From Axinella damicornis (taxonomy: Eukaryota; Porifera; Demospongiae; Axinellida; Axinellidae): 64,000 nt of DNA. The first letter of the stretch is position 1, and every line of letters begins with the position of its first letter. Where the stretch lies: contig OZ007517.1 in assembly GCA_963931865.1 (NCBI GenBank), positions 8,296,676 through 8,360,675 of the forward strand. The letters are read 5' to 3'. The position numbers and the translations under genes were made by a program. Positions 63,201 to 64,000 of the stretch are shown here, piece after piece. The notes under the pieces were generated by a model that was given only the letters and a program-made list of their open reading frames with translations, did not search any database and was not told the origin of the DNA.

Positions 63201-64000
63201 ATCTGGTAAGGACTCACTTAAGTAATAATTGTTGTACATAGATTCTTGCTGTTGGCTCTTATAGGATAAGCACGTGTACTTCACTTCAGGTTTGTTTTAT
63301 TTGTTGTCGAAATGTGTACACTCAACTGGGGTGTCCAATCTAGCTGCCATCCATATTCGATTATAAACATATCGTAGTATTGCTGTGACATCAACGTAAG
63401 TTTTTCTCCGTATACTACTGTTAGTAATCTGCCATGTGTCGTCGATTTGTGCTTGGGTATTGCGATTTCGAGGTTACCAGGTACTTCTCAAAACGTTCAC
63501 AGTACATTCGAGACTTCGGACAGCTACATTGGAGACTACATGTACTTCATACAGCGTTCACAGTACGTTCAAGACTACAGAGTTCACAGTGCAGCACGGT
63601 CGAGACTGTTTTACACAGCGTTAAAAGTACGTTTGATACTACTTCACACAGCACTCACAGGATGTTCGAGGCAGCATTCACTATTCACACAGTATGTTCG
63701 GGACTACTTCACATAGCATTCACATGCAGTTTTGCAAGATAATGTTCACTCTATGCAACATAAATTTTGTTTCTATCTGTACAACTGTTGGAAAGATGTT
63801 TAAAGAAATCGTGATATGTATCGTGGTATGCATATCATAGCAAGTATCGCCCAGCCCTAGTCCCATCCCATTCAAGATAGGACTGAGGATGTGCAACCCC
63901 TTGTTTCTTTTTTTTCTCTCCAAGAGGTGGAGTATGATAGGCCTTCACTCTATCCTTTAGTTTTTCTGAGAAAACTCTGCTTTCTTGTTTGTTAGCATTT
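45865..64000 (+). CDS. Gene C (5' part): Ig/FN3 receptor with tandemly repeated multi-domain blocks
   Basis: A receptor gene that starts with a signal peptide and runs off the window. Exons: 45865-45940 (signal peptide). Block 1: 48760-49056, 49415-49714, 50494-50823, 51853-52152, 52591-52860, 53166-53183, 53541-53858, 53997-about 54200 (broken). Then 54526-54828 and 54900-55226. Block 2: 55673-55960, 56304-56603, 57523-57858, 58533-58832, 59366-59635, 59969-59986, 60333-60650, 60771-61103. Block 3: 62285-62581, 62915-63205. Blocks follow the order FN3a, FN3b, Ig-V, Ig-c, FN3c, microexon, Ig-d, Ig-e. FN3a starts are 6913 and 6612 bases apart, and introns are duplicated too, so whole genomic blocks were copied. 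Every exon is phase 1-1. The membrane segment is not in the window; by analogy with B it should be present downstream (inference). Two separate genes in this span cannot be excluded, but no stop or signal peptide interrupts. Confidence 0.75.
48760..49056 (+). CDS. Gene C block 1: FN3a
   Basis: Phase 1-1. It reads SASAPSAPTVMADSQSPTSI, then TLSWTQPVEDIVSSYEIAFS, then LTALQEFSNYTVSVTAVNDV: a full FN3 domain with many NxT/S sites. Near-copies are at 55673 and 62285. Confidence 0.9.
49415..49714 (+). CDS. Gene C block 1: FN3b
   Basis: Phase 1-1. It reads VPSGVPQAVLAVATGSTSI, WDRVSCIDRNSEITGYTIRY, then YTITALSVATSYTIMVAA: an FN3 domain. Copies at 56304 and 62915. Confidence 0.9.
49920..50414 (+). 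repeat. Local duplication carrying poly(C)-CACA tracts
   Basis: Two copies (about 49905-50110 and 50195-50420) each have a poly(C) run (49926-49945; 50222-50250), a CA-rich patch, then gtagctgt-tccgcccctgta and ccaccagaaagggtggacag. Block 2 has only one copy, with 37 C at 57252-57288. Confidence 0.9.
50494..50823 (+). CDS. Gene C block 1: Ig-V
   Basis: Phase 1-1. Landmarks: ALLCTTTYSPCC, TQWYLPDGSQVQNNGGLPYY, GIFHCDILDASG. Same subtype as gene B 18983-19315 and block 2 57523-57858. Confidence 0.85.
51478..51520 (+). pseudogene. Truncated duplicate of the Ig-c exon start
   Basis: The first 43 bases of exon 51853 with its acceptor (ttactccag) are repeated here, then the sequence jumps to tattatctgtgat, which belongs to intron (compare 51256). 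About 120 bases of the preceding intron are duplicated as well. A foreign-looking insert with gcgcctaataacgcgcga follows at about 51540-51735. Confidence 0.8.
51853..52152 (+). CDS. Gene C block 1: Ig-c
   Basis: Phase 1-1. Landmarks: TFTLTCISTGGPVTTFSWRR, VSGTYSLTLTVTGRQAGRYE, CSVTNSRTPMD: a compact I-set-like Ig. Copy at 58533. Confidence 0.85.
52591..52860 (+). CDS. Gene C block 1: FN3c
   Basis: Phase 1-1. It reads ADPPTDLTVEPVGPTSIRVS, WTAPTSVATVTGYRIYYLAE, then YTLGNLQDGLTYTITMVAL: FN3. Copy at 59366. Confidence 0.9.
53166..53183 (+). CDS. Gene C block 1: 18-nt microexon
   Basis: Between ...ttttacacag and GTAAGTA lie 18 bases, phase 1-1, encoding AGTFIR. The same microexon with the same splice signals is at 59969-59986. 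It would add six residues between FN3c and Ig-d. Inclusion is not proven. Confidence 0.5.
53541..53858 (+). CDS. Gene C block 1: Ig-d (subtype 1)
   Basis: Phase 1-1. Landmarks: SVNLTCIVTRGQNMSG, DVQWLGPSGNVL, SHGGLYTCQAMADSV. Copy at 60333. Confidence 0.85.
53997..54200 (+). pseudogene. Gene C block 1: broken Ig-e exon
   Basis: The acceptor is intact. An extra A in CCAAAATG (54006-54012; block 2 has CCAAATG) shifts the frame, and similarity to block 2 exon 60771-61103 stops at about 54196. The second half of the domain, including the second Cys and the donor, is therefore gone. The sequence after it recalls repeat DNA near 27240. Skipping it (53858 to 54526) keeps the frame. Confidence 0.8.
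54526..54828 (+). CDS. Gene C: Ig-f (subtype 1)
   Basis: Phase 1-1. Landmarks: TLTLTCTVNVGIQPVVQWIH, SYGGPYTCQSEVIEASS. Very close to gene B exon 20983-21285. It is absent from block 2. Confidence 0.85.
54900..55226 (+). CDS. Gene C: Ig-g (subtype 2)
   Basis: Phase 1-1. Landmarks: NVTLTCTASLSPSVDTSVTV, VVTWSGPRGVQ, SDSGNYTCSATARPD. It is the full-length relative of gene B's half exon 20660-20887. Confidence 0.85.
55673..55960 (+). CDS. Gene C block 2: FN3a
   Basis: Phase 1-1 copy of 48760-49056, three codons shorter at the start (SASAPTVMVDSLSPTSIT). Flanking introns match block 1 from about 55270 onward. Confidence 0.9.
56304..56603 (+). CDS. Gene C block 2: FN3b
   Basis: Phase 1-1 copy of 49415-49714 with a few substitutions, for example YNLSGGAP for YAPSGGAP. 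Confidence 0.9.
56778..57250. other. Intronic insert specific to block 2
   Basis: From a lone TAGCCTCGTTCCCAGGC end (56779) to the poly(C) tract, this intron differs from block 1. No coding signal seen; an insertion or rearrangement is likely. Confidence 0.5.
57252..57288 (+). repeat. Poly(C) tract
   Basis: 37 consecutive C at the block 2 counterpart of 49926 and 50222. Confidence 0.95.
57523..57858 (+). CDS. Gene C block 2: Ig-V
   Basis: Phase 1-1 copy of 50494-50823. The variable stretch after the first Cys differs most (TTLPGCCSSSFPD against TTYSPCCSSGNPG), and another difference lies around RTRSRVSPSV. Confidence 0.85.
58533..58832 (+). CDS. Gene C block 2: Ig-c
   Basis: Phase 1-1 copy of 51853-52152 with few changes. 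Confidence 0.85.
59200..59345 (+). repeat. Partial tandem duplication before FN3c
   Basis: accttgaattaagtttacaa and gtgtagtccactgtcgata occur twice (from about 59203 and 59287), ending close to the FN3c acceptor. Block 1 has this sequence once. Confidence 0.85.
59366..59635 (+). CDS. Gene C block 2: FN3c
   Basis: Phase 1-1 copy of 52591-52860. Confidence 0.9.
59969..59986 (+). CDS. Gene C block 2: 18-nt microexon
   Basis: Identical 18 bases and flanking splice signals to 53166-53183 (AGTFIR), within intron that has otherwise diverged by indels. Confidence 0.5.
60333..60650 (+). CDS. Gene C block 2: Ig-d (subtype 1)
   Basis: Phase 1-1 copy of 53541-53858. Confidence 0.85.
60771..61103 (+). 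CDS. Gene C block 2: intact Ig-e (subtype 2)
   Basis: Phase 1-1. Landmarks: LNLTCSVQFSSVADTDISVN, ISWIGPNGEM, SNDSGTYSCNATANPVPP. This is the intact counterpart of the broken exon at 53997. Confidence 0.85.
62285..62581 (+). CDS. Gene C block 3: FN3a
   Basis: Phase 1-1, third copy. It keeps the longer start of block 1 (SASAPSAPTVMADSQSP) but shares WTQPVDDIVSSYEIVFS with block 2, so it is mosaic between them. Confidence 0.9.
62915..63205 (+). CDS. Gene C block 3: FN3b
   Basis: Phase 1-1, third copy of FN3b; it is the most diverged, with a three-codon deletion (SGDVMHIMG for SGGAPSDIPILG). The next expected exon, Ig-V, would lie near or just beyond the window end; 63206-64000 shows no exon. 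Confidence 0.85.

Overview
This window is animal nuclear DNA. The coding sequence is split into many short exons with GT-AG introns. Almost every extracellular exon starts and ends in phase 1. The domains are immunoglobulin (Ig) and fibronectin type III (FN3). The rest is crowded with small foldback transposons, LINE and SINE debris and long homopolymers. The domain mix and repeat style fit a marine invertebrate; a sponge is my best guess, but that is inference and no organism-diagnostic gene is present.

The main content is a tandem array of three related type I membrane receptor genes, all on the + strand, repeating about every 28 kb. Gene A is only the 3' end (281-6074): two FN3 domains, a membrane-proximal region resembling receptor protein tyrosine phosphatases (RPTPs), a Thr/Pro stalk, one transmembrane segment and a short cytoplasmic tail with no phosphatase domain. 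Gene B looks complete (17480-33809): signal peptide, a V-like Ig, a half Ig, nine alternating Ig domains of two subtypes, two FN3 domains, a Pro-rich linker, then the same transmembrane segment and tail as gene A. Gene C is the 5' part (45865 to beyond the window): a signal peptide nearly identical to B's, then about two and a half copies of a 6.6-6.9 kb multi-exon block (FN3a, FN3b, Ig-V, Ig-c, FN3c, an 18-nt microexon, Ig-d, Ig-e). An extra Ig-f/Ig-g pair sits after the first block.

The constant parts (signal peptide, transmembrane segment, tyrosine-containing tail) are shared while the ectodomains are shuffled by exon and block duplication. That is the architecture expected of a diversifying recognition or adhesion receptor family, for example allorecognition or innate immunity. 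The function is inference. Several exons are visibly broken or half-length (20660-20887, 51478-51520, 53997-54200), as expected in a fast-rearranging locus.

The intergenic stretches (6075-17456 and 33810-45841) are partly paralogous to each other. They hold mobile-element material: a 5'-truncated LINE with poly(A) (about 7806-8449), MULE-like transposase remnants, a dead reverse transcriptase-associated C-terminal domain (34990-35494), a 564-bp foldback element with a 9-bp target duplication (37579-38142), several TAGCC...GGCTA miniature elements with 9-bp duplications, two hAT-like miniature elements with 8-bp duplications or near-duplications, a tRNA-derived SINE and a 1.8-kb nested palindrome (11859-13683). 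I found no rRNA, CRISPR, bacterial or viral gene content and no convincing functional tRNA.
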